Source: Gonatopus flavifemur
Lineage: Eukaryota > Arthropoda > Insecta > Hymenoptera > Dryinidae
Assembly (NCBI GenBank): GCA_018340375.1
Contig: JAFFJZ010000002.1
Location: 12,542,001 to 12,606,000 of the forward strand
Length of the DNA stretch: 64,000 bases
Direction: 5' to 3'
Below are positions 35,401 to 47,610 of the stretch, piece after piece. The notes under the pieces were generated by a model. The model was not told where the DNA came from. It saw only the letters and a list, made by a program, of their open reading frames with translations, and ran no database searches. The stretch's first letter is position 1. Each line of letters opens with the position of its first letter. A program made the position numbers and the translations under genes.

Positions 35401-38085
35401 TCGAAGGATTTCGGAATACATATGCACCGAGACGAGAGTATAATAATGAATTCAATTGCAGAGCAATTGCAGGTGACGAATTATATGGTTGGTTAAATAA
35501 ACAGTCTTTCAATCACTGTAATACAAGCCCGTATTCAATCGACTCAAACAAATATCACTGCATTTCCACAAATAATCATCCCTGTTCAATTCTTGCTGCT
35601 GCATAATAAACTTTGATTAATGTGAATGGAGAATAGTACGTACAAGAGAAAATAATTTCGCAGCAACTGCAGAATTCCTCCACTGCATTCAAAGTTCTTG
35701 TTCGTAGAAATATTTCTTTCGGGGTGGTCAATTCCTTCTGGCGATGTTGATTTGATCATGTCATGAGCGTACTTTCATCAAATATTCCATCTCAGTCGGG
35801 TAAATATCGCAAGCAACGGCATGAATCATAGATAATTTCGAATAAAATTAATTTGGTAATTGAACCGTGAATTGTCCAATTATTCTAATGTCGCGATATG
35901 GAAAACTCGATACTCTTCCTCGACAGGACCGGTGATAATAGTTCGGTAGATATATTTTCATGTATAAACAATTTAATTCGCATGGAAAAAATAAGTTGTT
36001 GGAACTCTTTGTGTTATCTATATATACGGGGAAAAAAGATCGTGGGATGATGACCAGAAATGATAGTAAATTGATGACAACTACGGGTTTTGTACACAGT
36101 CGCTGTCAGAGACGACTAATGGTTTCTATTTTTGTATATTCAAATCCAATTTGGTATGACAAAATTGGAATCATTATTCGTCTCTGTGAGCAACTGTGGA
36201 CAGAAATTCGTAGCTGACATACCCGGTCTTTTTTTTTTATTAAAGATTGAGAAAAATCTACGAATCGTCACAAAAATCAAAGAAAATTGGCAAAGTTCAA
36301 TGAAATTCATCTTTTTTTGTTGATTTTTCATGAAATTTAACAACATTCAAAAGAAAAAAGAAAGAAATTCTACAAAAATACGAAGAACTTGCCTACAGTT
36401 CCAAATTAATTCAGTTACCACATAAAATCCCATATAGAATTTATGTGATATATTTAACGATGTTATGAATAAAACAACCATTGTTCTTTTTATTCGCACA
36501 AACAAAGGATTGAAACAAATAATTATTTGAATAATGAAAAATACAAACACGAGCTTTCTAAATCAACATTGAAGGATAAAATGAACTGTAACTGTGATGG
36601 AAGCCGATATAAAGTGTTGGTCGTTTGCATCGAAAAGGGGAGCATCATTGAAAACCCATCAATTTGAACAAATGATGGGTGCATTGATTTATCAAGGATC
36701 TTATTAATTTAGCACCACGTCTAACGAGATATTCAGGCAACTTCTTATAACAAGAACTTAGCTCGAGGCGGGTTTCATCACTTATTAGCGATACAGGAGA
36801 AAACAAATCGATGATATACAAGGGAACAATGAAGAATTAGGGAAGTGTGCCACGCGGCTCTCCGGCCTGGCCTCGGTGGTCCAGGAATGATGAACATTGC
36901 GAGTGAAACACGCCTCCTCCACTGATCAAGGTCCTCTCTTCTTCCACGTTCCTTCTAAAGTGTATTGTTGTATAAGATTCACCCACACAATGTTGATCGG
37001 CCATTCTTTTCTCAACCACAATAAACAACGAGGAAAAATAAGGAAGAGAAGAGGAGTATGAACGCGCAAAAAAATTATACTTGCTTTCAACGTATTCCAA
37101 TAAATCTCTGATGTCTCATTTAATTATCTGTTAAGAAATCTTTGACTCGTGTTTTGAAGACAATTTTTACGAGAATACGGGGTATTATATTTCATTACAT
37201 CATCAGGCCGAATGAAATTTGTCAGAAAGTGAAATTCATCCGTGATCAATGGGATCCCGGTAAATTTATGGATCATTCATTAAGCTGTACATATTCGGAG
37301 ACATTGTTGTGTAGGATGGTACATGGTAGGCTGCATGGGATGCTGTACAAAAGTTTTCGATTATTATGAATCACTGAATTCGTATCCAAACTTCGCCATA
37401 TATCCATATTCAGTACCTTCGTTCAGGATATTTTGACTAGCCTTCCGTGCTTGAATGATATAATACTCGATGCTGCATGCTCAATTTCTTATACCAGGAA
37501 AATCGTGAGTTGTTAGTAGACTGATTTTTCCCAGAACTTGGAAGGAAAATGTAAAAATTGGATAAGAATTGTGAGAATTGAGAATCACCTATCAATAGAA
37601 GCGTGTTTTGACGTCGTCGCGATAATGCGAGATCACAATTCGATGAGGCTTGACTTGAAATTCCCAGACAGATGCTTATTTTCTTTTGAATTCCTTCTTC
37701 CTTCTGCTTTTTATTTTGGCACAATGCCATTAGTTTACTCCGCCGTTACTTCCCAAATAAAGGAATACTATCTATAAGTGATCCGTGATCGTGTTCTGAT
37801 ATGAATTTTATATAATCTTCATTAAAAATAATGACGGTAATTTCCTGTCATTTACCGCTCCCGTGTTTACGGTGAATCTCAAGGGATTGACTCTTTTTGT
37901 TTCAATCAATTGTATTTTGTTCTTTGCAAGTGAAATAACGGTTGATTTTGAATGATGTTGAATATCATTTCATGTTTTCCAACTATGCATGTAACCTGCA
38001 TAATTCATCATTCACAGAATTCTCTGAGATCTTAGGACCTCTGAATTTGAGATATATTTTTGAGGAAAAAAACACGGGTGATCTA
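29472..38085. other. No gene recognised; largely unique sequence
   Basis: The longest low-repeat stretch. A direct repeat TCAATTAAAATCCA...CGTGACTAATTTT occurs at about 29858-29894 and 30119-30149. 33099-33499 is less AT-rich and has overlapping frames on both strands plus an 11-bp inverted pair (GAAAAGCATCC, 33147 and 33203). A TA microsatellite lies at 33613-33640. A second copy of the 23.7 kb repeat is at 35159-35300, and 36837-37100 is GC-richer. I recognise no exon, but short host exons cannot be excluded by eye. Confidence 0.4.
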
Positions 38086-38129
38086 CACTTAGAGAAAAGT
38101 TACCTGAAAAATTACCACACTTTATAGTA

Positions 38130-39416
38130 TTGGGTGTGTGAATATGACTCCGCCCTTTCCTAACACATGTCGTTGTTGATATTGCTTACGTGTACTAATA
38201 GATGACAACACTTGTATTCGATAGTACTTTTTGTCAGCTGTGAAACGCAATGCGCGACATTTGGTTTGGGTTGTGAGCAACAAGTTTTTACCTCCTCGAA
38301 CAGGTCGGTTTTTGTTCCAAGTAAAGATCATTTGCGGGAAGTGTTGTTACACTATTTTGTTGCAAAGAAAAGTGCAGCGGAAACCCATCGTTTGCTTGTG
38401 GAGATTTATGGTGAGCATGCTCCGTCTAATACACCTTGCAAGGAATGGGTTCGACGATTTCAAAATAATGATTTTGACACTGAGGACAAAGGATATGGAA
38501 AACTACCAAGAAAATTTGAAGATGCTGATTTGGAAGCATTATTGACAGAGGATTCTTGCCAGACTCAAGCAGAACTGGCTGCAGCAGTGAATGTTGAACG
38601 ATCAAGTGTCGCGAAGCGTTTGAAAGCAATGGGAATGGTTCAAAAACTCAATCACTGGGTTCCACATGAATTGAAAGAAAGAGACATGGAACGTCGAAAA
38701 ACAATTTGTGAAATGCTACTTCAAAGATAGTGACGAAAAGGATTTTTGCATCGGATAGTCACAGGAGATGAAAAATGGATATACTATGAGAATCTAAAAA
38801 GGCAAAAATTTTGGGTGAAGCCAGGTAAACCGGGCCCATCACGGCAAAAGAGAAATATTCACCGTGCCAAGGTTATGCTCTGCATTTGGTGGGATCAGAG
38901 AGATGTTGTATATTATGAGTTGCTCCAACCTTCTCAAACTATTAATAGAGAACTTTACCGACGACAGCTAATGCATTCAAAGCGAGCCATAGAAGAAAAA
39001 CGACCAGAATGGGTGAATAGGCACAGTCAATCAATTCTGCAACATGACAATGCCAAACCGCAGACCGCACAAGTCGTGGAAAAATATTTAGAGGGACAGG
39101 ACTTGGAAGTACTATTCCACCCGCCATATTCGCCAGGCATAGCTCTGTCGGATTACCACTTATTTCGGATGATGCAGTCAGATCTTACAGGAGAACGGTT
39201 CACTTCATACGAAAGTATCAAAATTTGGCTTGATAATTGGATCAGCTCAAAAGATCAGGATTTCTTCAGGCAGGGAATACGTGAATTACCTGAAAGATGG
39301 GCGAAGGTTGTAGCTGCAGATGGAGCATACTTTGAATAAACTGTTCTTTAATTTTCTCAACAAGCAAATGTGTTTTATTTCAACAAAAAACGGCGGAGTC
39401 ATATTCACAAACCCAA
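38130..39416 (+). mobile_element. mariner transposon (full length, inactivated)
   Basis: The 25-bp TIRs have one mismatch: left TTGGGTGTGTGAATATGACT, right in reverse complement TTGGGTTTGTGAATATGACT, both followed by CCGCC. TA duplications lie at 38128-38129 and 39417-39418. At 1287 bp it has the standard mariner size. Its transposase reading frame is broken by two adjacent stop codons. Confidence 0.95.
38314..39339 (+). pseudogene. mariner transposase pseudogene (DD34D)
   Basis: A cut-and-paste transposase that would bind the element's TIRs and insert at TA. One continuous frame holds the N-terminal helix-turn-helix region, the WVPHEL motif (around 38660), then TAG and TGA at 38728-38733, then the catalytic part. 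The catalytic aspartates are at 38767 (TGDEKW), 39046 (QHDNA) and 39151 (SDYHLF), with exactly 34 residues between the last two. The usual SPDLAPSD motif reads SPGIALSD, a further decay. Both stops are explained by C-to-T changes (CAG to TAG, CGA to TGA). Conserved similarity starts near 38314; the frame is open upstream to 38212 but I see no credible ATG, so the start is probably lost too. The element is dead without trans help. Confidence 0.93.
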
Positions 39417-39606
39417 TAAAGTACGGACAAAATCACATTTTGGGGTTATGTATTATATATTTTGTCATTAAAACAGAATTCTGTTATTTATTGATAGACA
39501 GTATGGTAATGTCAATAACAAAATATAATACACAACCCCAAGATGTGATGTTGTCCTCACTCCACTGTGAAGTATAGTAATTTTTAAGGTAACTTTTTTC
39601 TGCGTG

Positions 39607-41727
39607 TATATTCCACTACAGTCAACTCTTCATTTGTCTTTAACTGCACACATTGAATTGAAGATCTTTTAACTTGAGTATGACCACTTTTCTCTCGAAA
39701 TAAATCATGTTACAGCTACTGTTCATTACAAAATCTAGTTTGTCCAATTTTTAAGATTCAAAGAGATCTTATTAAACTAAATACAGCTGCTTTATATTCA
39801 ATTACCTTCCTCAGCGAGTAAATTAAATTTCCCTTTTTCTTCACAAAAATGATTTCTAGCTCCATCAAGAGAAATGAATCACACATACGTGATATTAGGC
39901 ACTTCGAGCATTCCAAAGTAACTTGGTCAGGCAATGCAAGTATTAGCGAACGATTGAAGAAAGCAAGAGAAGAAAAGGCGGACAAATAAAAAGAATATAT
40001 GTGAAAGAAGTAATATATCATAGGCTTTCGAAATCCATAGCGATTTGGAACAGGAAGATGCGCTCTCTTCTTGTGATTACTACGTTAGGATACGTAATTA
40101 GAAACGCAAGGATATATAATGGCGTGAGGTATATCATTGGAAGGCATGATGTAAATACTCGACTACGTGAATGCTTCAGATACGTTTCCAAGTAACAGCA
40201 TGCAAAAGAAATTCATAAAGTCAATTAAAATATTTCTGTGCTGAAATTTTATCTGGAAGAGTTAAGTGTGGATTGAACGAAGCTTATAATACATCAATTT
40301 TACATCATTTGTATGTTATATATGAAATTTATCACAATTGTGCAGCGAATAATTTTTTAGTAGACGATTTTATATAAAATTTATATCATTATTTAAATCT
40401 TTCTGGATGAAGAATACGATAAAGTCCAAGAGAAATTACTAGAAAGGAATCAATAGTAGGAATGTTTCAAGCATTGATGAAACATGTAACGCTGAACGAG
40501 AGGAGATTCAAGCGATTTGCAAGCTACTCGCAAAATGTCTAATTTTGCTCAAATGTATTGTCAATGCCTGAAGCATTTCTACTGGGGAAAGTTGATCGTG
40601 AAGCTTCAAATACCGATAAAAGATGGATTAGAATGATACCGTAGGTGAACTAAATATTCCAATTGAATCAAAATGTTATTTCAACTAAATTATTTAGTCG
40701 ATAAAATATGATTGTACTGAAATATTGTTGTTTATTGAGAATCAAATACATACTAGGAATCACTAAACAACCTTGATAAAAATGACTCCAGTGATTTTCT
40801 AGGTTATCACAAGGCCTTGCTAGGGCATCGTAAGGTCTTCCAAGGCCTAGAGAATAACTAGAATGATTTTTGCTGAGGATATTTAGTCAGGAGAGATTCT
40901 GAAACATTCTTTGCATTTCCACTTGCTCCATATGTTAGCACAAGTTCACTGCATAAAAAAAGATTTTGTACGAATATTCTGTAGACAAAACGTTCACAAA
41001 ACCGATGAACCAATGAAACTGAAAACTTTTGCTATGGAGTAATTTATTCTTCCAAAAATAAAATCAAAAATTCCGTATCGCTGTTGTACGCGATTGCAGG
41101 CGTGTCGTTGAAAACTGGACATGGGTGGAAATGCCGGTTAAACGATTGAAAATGATGAAATGGTAGTCAGCGCATGCGTAATTAGATTCTATTTGCTGAG
41201 GAACTCGAATTGTTAGTTATCACAAATAAATTACTTATGCTACTATTAACTGAACTTTTTTATTTAAAATGAATAAACGTCAAATCATTGTTTTCGCTAA
41301 CGCAAACAAATTTTTATTAATATCAAATGAAGATTTATTCAAATCAACTGAAAGATTGTTAACTAAAGTATTTTTGCTCACGCAACTAAGCGATTTCTCT
41401 CAATGCATAGACTCAACAAGATGGACCGAGCCTAGACTACCAACTACAAAATGATAACATCATTTGAGTCTGAGCCTAATAGTTTCTACAATCAAAACCC
41501 AACACTAGTGATAGGGTTGTAATAACATTTGCCATCGATGGCAAACAATAGAAAGATTGCATTCGTTTGTCAGGGAAGAGTCAACGCTGTCGCAATTTTG
41601 AGGCAGTTCGTGCCCATCTCACGCTAATGGTCATTTTAATTTTTTATTCTGACGTCCCAAGCCAAAAGGCCGTATGTAAAAATTTTGATGTTTCGGGATA
41701 TCGAGCATTTTATTTAAACTTGTACAT
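39607..41727. other. No gene recognised; small group II-like hairpin 40451-40587
   Basis: The 40451-40587 segment ends GCATTTCTACTGGGG and its left side reads AGTAGGAATGTTTCAAGCATTG, inverted against AGTAGAAATGCTTCAGGCATTG. AAGGCCTT and CCTAG words at 40795-40855 form a weak hairpin. The rest is unrecognised. Confidence 0.45.
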
Positions 41728-42076
41728 CCCAAGTGTGTATCGCCGATATTGACAATGGGCCCAAGCAGGGTCCATTTGCTTGAATCCAGTATTGGGAAAT
41801 GACAATAGGACCCATCTTGGACCAATCTTGGCCCTATTGTTTGTTCCCATACAATTATAGTTCGTAGAAAATGGAAATATTGAACTTTTGTGCGGGCTCG
41901 GCCCTAAGTTGAGCCAAGATCGGCTTAGGTCAGGGCCCATTGTATCACCCAGTCCTCGGGCAAAGCAATACAGCCAGGATGGAAACGATGTTATCATCCC
42001 AGAGTTGGTTCCACGGTAGGTAGCATGGGCACCCACTTTGGGCCCCCATTGGACCCGTAGTAAATACACGCTTGGG
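41728..42076. mobile_element. Foldback element, group II, TTGGCCCAA-type, copy B, AT duplication
   Basis: Left CCCAAGTGTGTATCGCCGAT; right in reverse complement CCCAAGCGTGTATTTACTAC. AT is on both sides. Internal CTTGGACCAAT and CTTGGCCCTAT words are about 10 bp apart. It is 349 bp, a shorter relative of 564-1121. A 119-codon minus-strand frame is an artefact. Confidence 0.85.
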
Positions 42077-43039
42077 ATGTTAAACGATACAATGATACAA
42101 TGATGTCTAAATCAGCTTTTCACGTGGTTTCCAATGGAGTGAAGATTTTTTGAATTGAAACGCTCATGAAAAAACTATTCGAATATGGATATGTAAAAAC
42201 CGTCGAAAAATTGTAATACCTTTTAAAGCCTGATCAACTCCGTAATACGCAACGGTCCAGAGTTTAATCGGGTCGAAAGAAGGTTAACATCAGGTTGAAT
42301 GAGAATGTTAAAAGCAAGATCAGGTTGAGAACAGGGCGAGATCAGGGCGAAGAATGAAATCAAATCTGATTCACTCCGTAATACGCAACGAATCAGAGCA
42401 GAGCTAAATGAGGGTTCATTTTTTGACTCGGGGGCCTTTTGGCTGAGGACGGCAGTATTGTAGTTGAAAATAAAAAGAACATCCATTATGAATCCATATG
42501 AACAAAATAAATATCGGAGAATGCCGAAAAGTTTGACAAAGAATTTTTCTGATCAGTTTAAACTATAATGAATAATGCAAATCCGGTGGTCCTGGCATTG
42601 AAATAAATGCGTCCTGAAATAGATGAAGAATTCTTTCTGTCATGGAATCTTTAGAGGAGACTTTATATATTCATTGAATGCTTGGTTCGCCACTCGTAAG
42701 AACCAAGCCACATCCTGGTGAGAGTCATTGCAATTTGCTGCTTGAAAAAGGAGTTTAACATTGAGCCAATTTGTCGCTCAACTTGAGTTAAGCTACCACC
42801 CAAGTTGAACCAAGCTACCACCCCTGCTTAGTGCAACACGAAAATCTACTGTCATCCAAAGTTGCTGTCTAATGCTTATCCCACCATGCGCCAAAGACCT
42901 TTGTGTGAAAATAGTTCTTTTTCTTCCGGCAATATTGCTTGAAGGATGGATCAGGCCTGGCGCAGCCTATAATCAATGATGCATCAACGGAGGTGATTTA
43001 TTGTCCACCTATATTGCTACAGTATTTAGACCAATCAAT
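42077..43039. repeat. Direct repeat pair in otherwise unrecognised sequence
   Basis: ACTCCGTAATACGCAACG occurs at about 42237 and 42374, with ATCAGG and AGGTTGA words between. AAGCTACCACCC recurs at about 42792 and 42817. No gene is seen. Confidence 0.45.
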
Positions 43040-43540
43040 GAATTTAGAGCTTCCGGAGTGGAGCCGCTTCTTGTGTCAGGCGGCCATACCACCCTGAAAA
43101 AGCCAGCTGCAACGATGGCGAAACGTCGGCAGCCAACCGATACAAGACGCGGCTCCACTCAGGAAACTCAAAATTTATTTAATTTCGCAAGTCACGGAAG
43201 ACTGCACAGCGAATCTTCGCTGAAGCAACTAATCTATTCAGACCATTGTCAGCCACCCTTGCCTTCACGTAGATTCCCCAGCATCACGCCCGGCTATATT
43301 TTATCGTCAGTATTGGTGGAGCCTAAAGATTTTTAAATGGGACAAAACCTATTATGTATGGATTTTGAGCTTCCGAAGTGGAGTCGCGCGACTTGTATCG
43401 GTTGGTTGCCGACATTTCGCCATCATCGCATCTGGCTTCTTCAGGGCGGTACATGAATACAATGATGGCGAAATGACGGTACGCAACCGATACAAGACGC
43501 GGCTCTATTTCGGGAGCTCAAAATCTGGATCTTTTTGGAA
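43040..43540. repeat. Cluster of inverted units with hammerhead-like core
   Basis: A unit containing CCTGAAGAAGCC, then GGCGAAA(C/T)GTCGGC, then AACCGATACAAGACGCGGCT, then AAGCTCAAAAT occurs on the plus strand (43092-43180), on the minus strand (43449-43360), and partly at 43460-43535 (plus) and 43080-43045 (minus). CTGANGA plus a GCC/GGC stem plus GAAA is the order seen in hammerhead ribozymes, which are known in Penelope-like retroelements. No reverse transcriptase frame is present, so the identity stays open. Confidence 0.45.
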
Positions 43541-45994
43541 GTCGCGGAAGAGCATTCGACGAACCACTGCTGACACAATCAATTATTACAACTGCGACTT
43601 AATTTCTAAATCATTCTAATTCGAGCTCAAGTGCACCCGTAGAAAAGTTGTTCCTATTCATTTCCATGTTCTTCTCCATGTTTTTCCAGGAAAAAATAGG
43701 GAAAAGAACAAGGAATTTTGGCACGAACGAGGAAAACTTCCCTAAGGACATACATCTCAAGGTTAATTAACTTGATAGTAGTCATTTTTTCGAAGTGAAG
43801 AGATAATTCATCTCGATACAGATGTTTTGTCATTACATTCAACTGCATTTCTTCAGTAACTCGTTCAATAGAGAATCCTGGAATTTTCTCTCTTCTTTTT
43901 GATTCTTAAACTGATTGAATTTATTGGAGGAGGAACCTAAATGGAGATGACATTTGCTTTTTTTTCTTTTTATAGCACTTTAAAGAGCGAAAAAAAAGTT
44001 GAAAAAACGCTACCAAACGTTTGCATGTCTGTAATTTCTCTAATTCTGGACTTTTCATTGGTTTTATTGGTACAACCTCCAACAAATATAATATATTTCA
44101 TGAAAATTTTTGGATTTGGCATTATTTTTTACTGAAAAAAGTTTTTTATATACTTGAAGCCTCAATTAACAAGTGTGGAAACCCCCGACTTCTTTGTCTA
44201 TTTCCTTCAATGAAAAAAAAATTCGAGAAAATCACCTTATTTTGGGGTCGCTGGATGAGAACCTCCCCTCAATCGCCATTATTCAACAATCCGCAATGCT
44301 CGCAAGTTTGACGAACTACGCTCCTTCAACTTCGAATTCCTGAACTCTGGGATCAAGATCAGTGGATCAACGTTCCCGCAAATGACGCATAGAAAGAAAA
44401 CTCGGTAACTTCATTTCTCACTTTTTTAATATGCTCGTAAAAAAGAATCCCCCAACATTTGAATGTTATTTGGACTTGATTCAAGAGTGAGATAACATTC
44501 TACCTCCAGAAATAAAAGTTCATTGTTTCGGATGGTATTTGTTCTCCCGTTATTTTTATCTAGATTCAACAAACGAGGACGAAATCAAAGATTTTTTGTT
44601 TGAACCGTTCGCCAAAGTGATTCATACCCAATTCGTACGCACACGACCTTACGATACATATGATATCACAAAAGTTCAAAAATTGCATGAAATCTCCTGA
44701 CGATCTCACGTGCAGTTTCACATACTTTTTACGTAACATTACATACAATTTTTTACATTATGTTGTGCATTTGCTTGAATCTCATACCGGTGACGTTACT
44801 TACACGGGATTACGTTCTCTCTTGTACGCGTAAATACCTGACCGCAAACGCGTAAGCGCGACATATCTCTCTTTTACTTTATCTATCCATCTTTCTTTTG
44901 GTTTACATACATGCGCGCATACATGTTACGTGCGCACGTACGCAAACGTATTCATACACACATTTACTTCTGTGTTGCTGCCTTAGGCATGTCTTCAATG
45001 GTGAACATGCTGTTAAATATAGCCGGGGCATTCATAAATCAGGCGAATACCGACGATGTTAAAGGGGCGGTCGCCTTCCTGCGTGGGTAGGCGAATACGA
45101 ATGCAAGAAAAGTTAAGGCAGGCATAATAACAGCACGCATACGTACACGTATATACTGTTCAATGCGCATGCACACTCGCGAATCTAAACTAAATTCTTT
45201 TGGCGTTCGGCAATAAGACCCCTTTCCCTCTCCTCCACCCCTATCCTATTCTCCCCTCGTTTCTTCGTGTATTTTTTACGCCGCAGTTTTCCCTAAAATT
45301 CATACAAATTATTTTTATGACTTCTCGGCTTTATGCTCGAATCTCTTTAAACAAATATATTTTCGAATGTACGTGAGTGGATGAGTATACATGTGGTCGT
45401 GTGTATTCGCATACTCGCTGGATTCATTCAGAATTATGGTAGCCTTGACTTATAGCCTCGCAAGGTTGATGCTCCCTGAATCCGAAAGAGCGGAAAATTC
45501 ACTCGAGAGCAGAGATAAGCTTCCTTCTAATTGGCCGAAGGGTGGAAATTCATTCCTTCCGTTCGATCAAGTTCATCCTCATAGGAAATAGAAATTGAAA
45601 ATAGAATCTCGCGTAAGAGGGAAGTGACGGATATAAATATCTCTTGGTCAAGTCGAAATACTTGGACAAAGATTTCTCATGTTTCTCGGAAACTTTCTGA
45701 GAATTCAAACACTCGCAGCTTTTTCGCATTTGGAATATAATTCCAATTAAGGGATGTATTCAAGAGCCTTGAAAGTTATATGTCCCATCTTTTTTTAATT
45801 TCATTCGATGATGAGATACATTGGAGAAGGGTAGTTGATGATATCAGCTTTTGAATCTCCTGGAAATGCAAAAATATACATTTTCAGTAAAACAATATGT
45901 TGAATATAAATTCCTTATGCTTATGCTCAAATAATTCTGACCGAAGTTCCAAAGTGAATTTGAGAACAGAATTATAGTCCCTTATTGAACTATA
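43541..45994. other. No gene recognised; alternating purine-pyrimidine tracts
   Basis: 44905-44965 and 45130-45180 are rich in CGCGCATACATG-, GTGCGCACGTACGC- and ACGCATACGTACACGT-type alternating runs. 45000-45120 is GC-richer (GGGGCGGTCGCCTTCC). No coding region is recognised. Confidence 0.4.
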
Positions 45995-46298
45995 CACGGA
46001 GGAAAAAAAATTCGCTGTGACAACGGAATCTGATTTTGCGGGATATCTTTCGCAGGGGTAGCAAAGTTTTAGCTGTGGCAGCAAAAAATGTTGAGTTGTC
46101 TAGCAAAATTTGTTTGCTATTCTATATTCAATACCAAAATTTGTTGGAGGAGCAAATATATTTCAGTGCCACAGCTAAAAATTCGCTGTCGCAGCCAAAA
46201 ACATTGCTGTGACAACAAATAGTTATCTTTTTGCTCCAGCAAAAGGGACTCAGCAAAATTAGATTTCGCTGTCAAAGCCAATTTCTCTTTTCTCAGTA
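45995..46298. mobile_element. Group I element with TTTGCTG words (copy 1 of 3)
   Basis: Left CACGGAGGAAAAAAAATTCG after TA; right in reverse complement TACTGAGAAAAGAGAAATTG, so the last base pair has mutated. The block GGCAGCAAAAAATGTTGAGTT and following TTTGCTATTCTATAT aligns with 52758-52800. GCAAAATT and CAGCAAA words recur in both orientations. Confidence 0.75.
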
Positions 46299-46364
46299 AA
46301 ATAATTACGTCGACAATTGAATATTGTCTTGGTGAAAATCACTTCAGTTTCTATTCAGGTGCAA

Positions 46365-46675
46365 CCCAGACAAAAATTCCCGGGTGGGTGGGATTCCCAA
46401 ATTCGCATGTGGACTCAGGTCCTGGCCAGGTTCAGCCCAGGACGAGCTAGGTCCTGCCTGGAACCCTTCTGGTTCCCGCTCGGGGCCGGTCAGGTTCCCG
46501 CCCGGGACCAGCCAGGTGGTGACTCGAGCGGGAACCTGACAGGTCCCGAGCAGGAACCAGAGGGTTTCCAGGCAGGACCTGGCTGATCTCGGGCAGGACC
46601 TGGCGGGTCCCGGCCAGGAACCTGAGTCCATATGCGAATTTGGGAATCCCGCCTACCCGGGAATGTTTGTCTGGG
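46365..46675. mobile_element. GC-rich group II foldback, AA duplication
   Basis: Left CCCAGACAAAAATTCCCGGG; right in reverse complement CCCAGACAAACATTCCCGGG. The arms share GGGATTCCCAAATTCGCAT and ACTCAGGT. AA flanks both sides. The interior is a run of CAGGTCC, GGAACC, CCAGG and GGGACC words about 10 bp apart on both strands, making it far more GC-rich than its surroundings. Overlapping open frames on both strands result from this. Confidence 0.9.
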
Positions 46676-47610
46676 AACAAAAGGTCAAACGAGGTATACT
46701 CAGCATAGGGCTGCACGAGAGGACGAGACGATATTTCTATAATCAGAGTTGAGACGATATCGATATTGACGCATTTGAGACTCGAGAATATCGGTGATAT
46801 TTTGGAAAATTGAAAAATGTGTATGTTCTCTGAAGTATCCATAGCACCGACGTTGCCACGTTTGGATTGCAAATATTAATTTCCTGCTAATATAACTTCT
46901 GCATGTAACCGAAAACTGATTCACAATCAATCCTTCCAATCAATAAACATCTGTCATCATGGATTCTTAGCAATATCATGGATTCACATGGATGGGTGAG
47001 ATACTTATGATCACAACAAGCAATCATAATATATACGATATTTCTTCAAATTTTATTACACGTTTGAAGATTATTTTTCACGCATGACGCTCACAAAACA
47101 TTCGGGATATTAAAATGCACATTTATGAGTTTCTCATTTCCCAAATACAAATTAAAATAATATATTATCCAAGGGTCTGTAACCTGTCAACAACATTATC
47201 CGCCATTACTGAATTCATGTCATTAAGATGCTTGCGCATGCGCTGCTTATCAATCTCCCTACAAACTTTGTACGCATATTGTACGAACGTTCCTAGAATA
47301 ATCGAAACAGTCCCATTCAAATGTTCTCAGAATCTTCTATGAATATTTACGAAGCTTCCACGCTCTTTTTAAAAATATTCGATACAGTACGTTTTACGGA
47401 TGTTGTGAGAATATTCTCAGAATATTCTGTGTTGCATGGGTACCTTTTGAGATCCCGTTACCAATGTATTACAGGAGAAAGAGGGGTACTGGAATTGTGC
47501 TAATTTTACATCAAGTAATTTGTGGATAGCCTCTTGCCGAATTTCATAGAATCCTCCACAATGTTCCAATTGAAGTCAATTTGATAATTTTTCATTAAAT
47601 ATGGTTACAT

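Larger units (their letters stand above)
38086..39606. mobile_element. Group I hairpin element carrying a mariner, TA duplication
   Basis: Left CACTTAGAGAAAAGTTACCT; right in reverse complement CACGCAGAAAAAAGTTACCT. TA is on both sides. Taking out the mariner at 38130-39416 plus one TA restores a left arm that aligns without gaps to the right arm (ATCACATTTTGGGG against ATCACATCTTGGGG, and TGTATTATAT on both). The restored length is about 232 bp. Confidence 0.9.

Noticed and set aside
38212..39339. Two separate genes (38212-38730 and 38746-39339)
   Set aside because: Both lie in the same frame, share one mariner transposase domain order and are separated only by two adjacent stop codons. They are one pseudogene. 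The apparent start at 38746 is TTG.
46317..46872. Three long open frames (89, 95 and 141 codons) on both strands
   Set aside because: They read through the GC-rich foldback in several frames. Stop-poor GC-rich palindromic sequence explains them.
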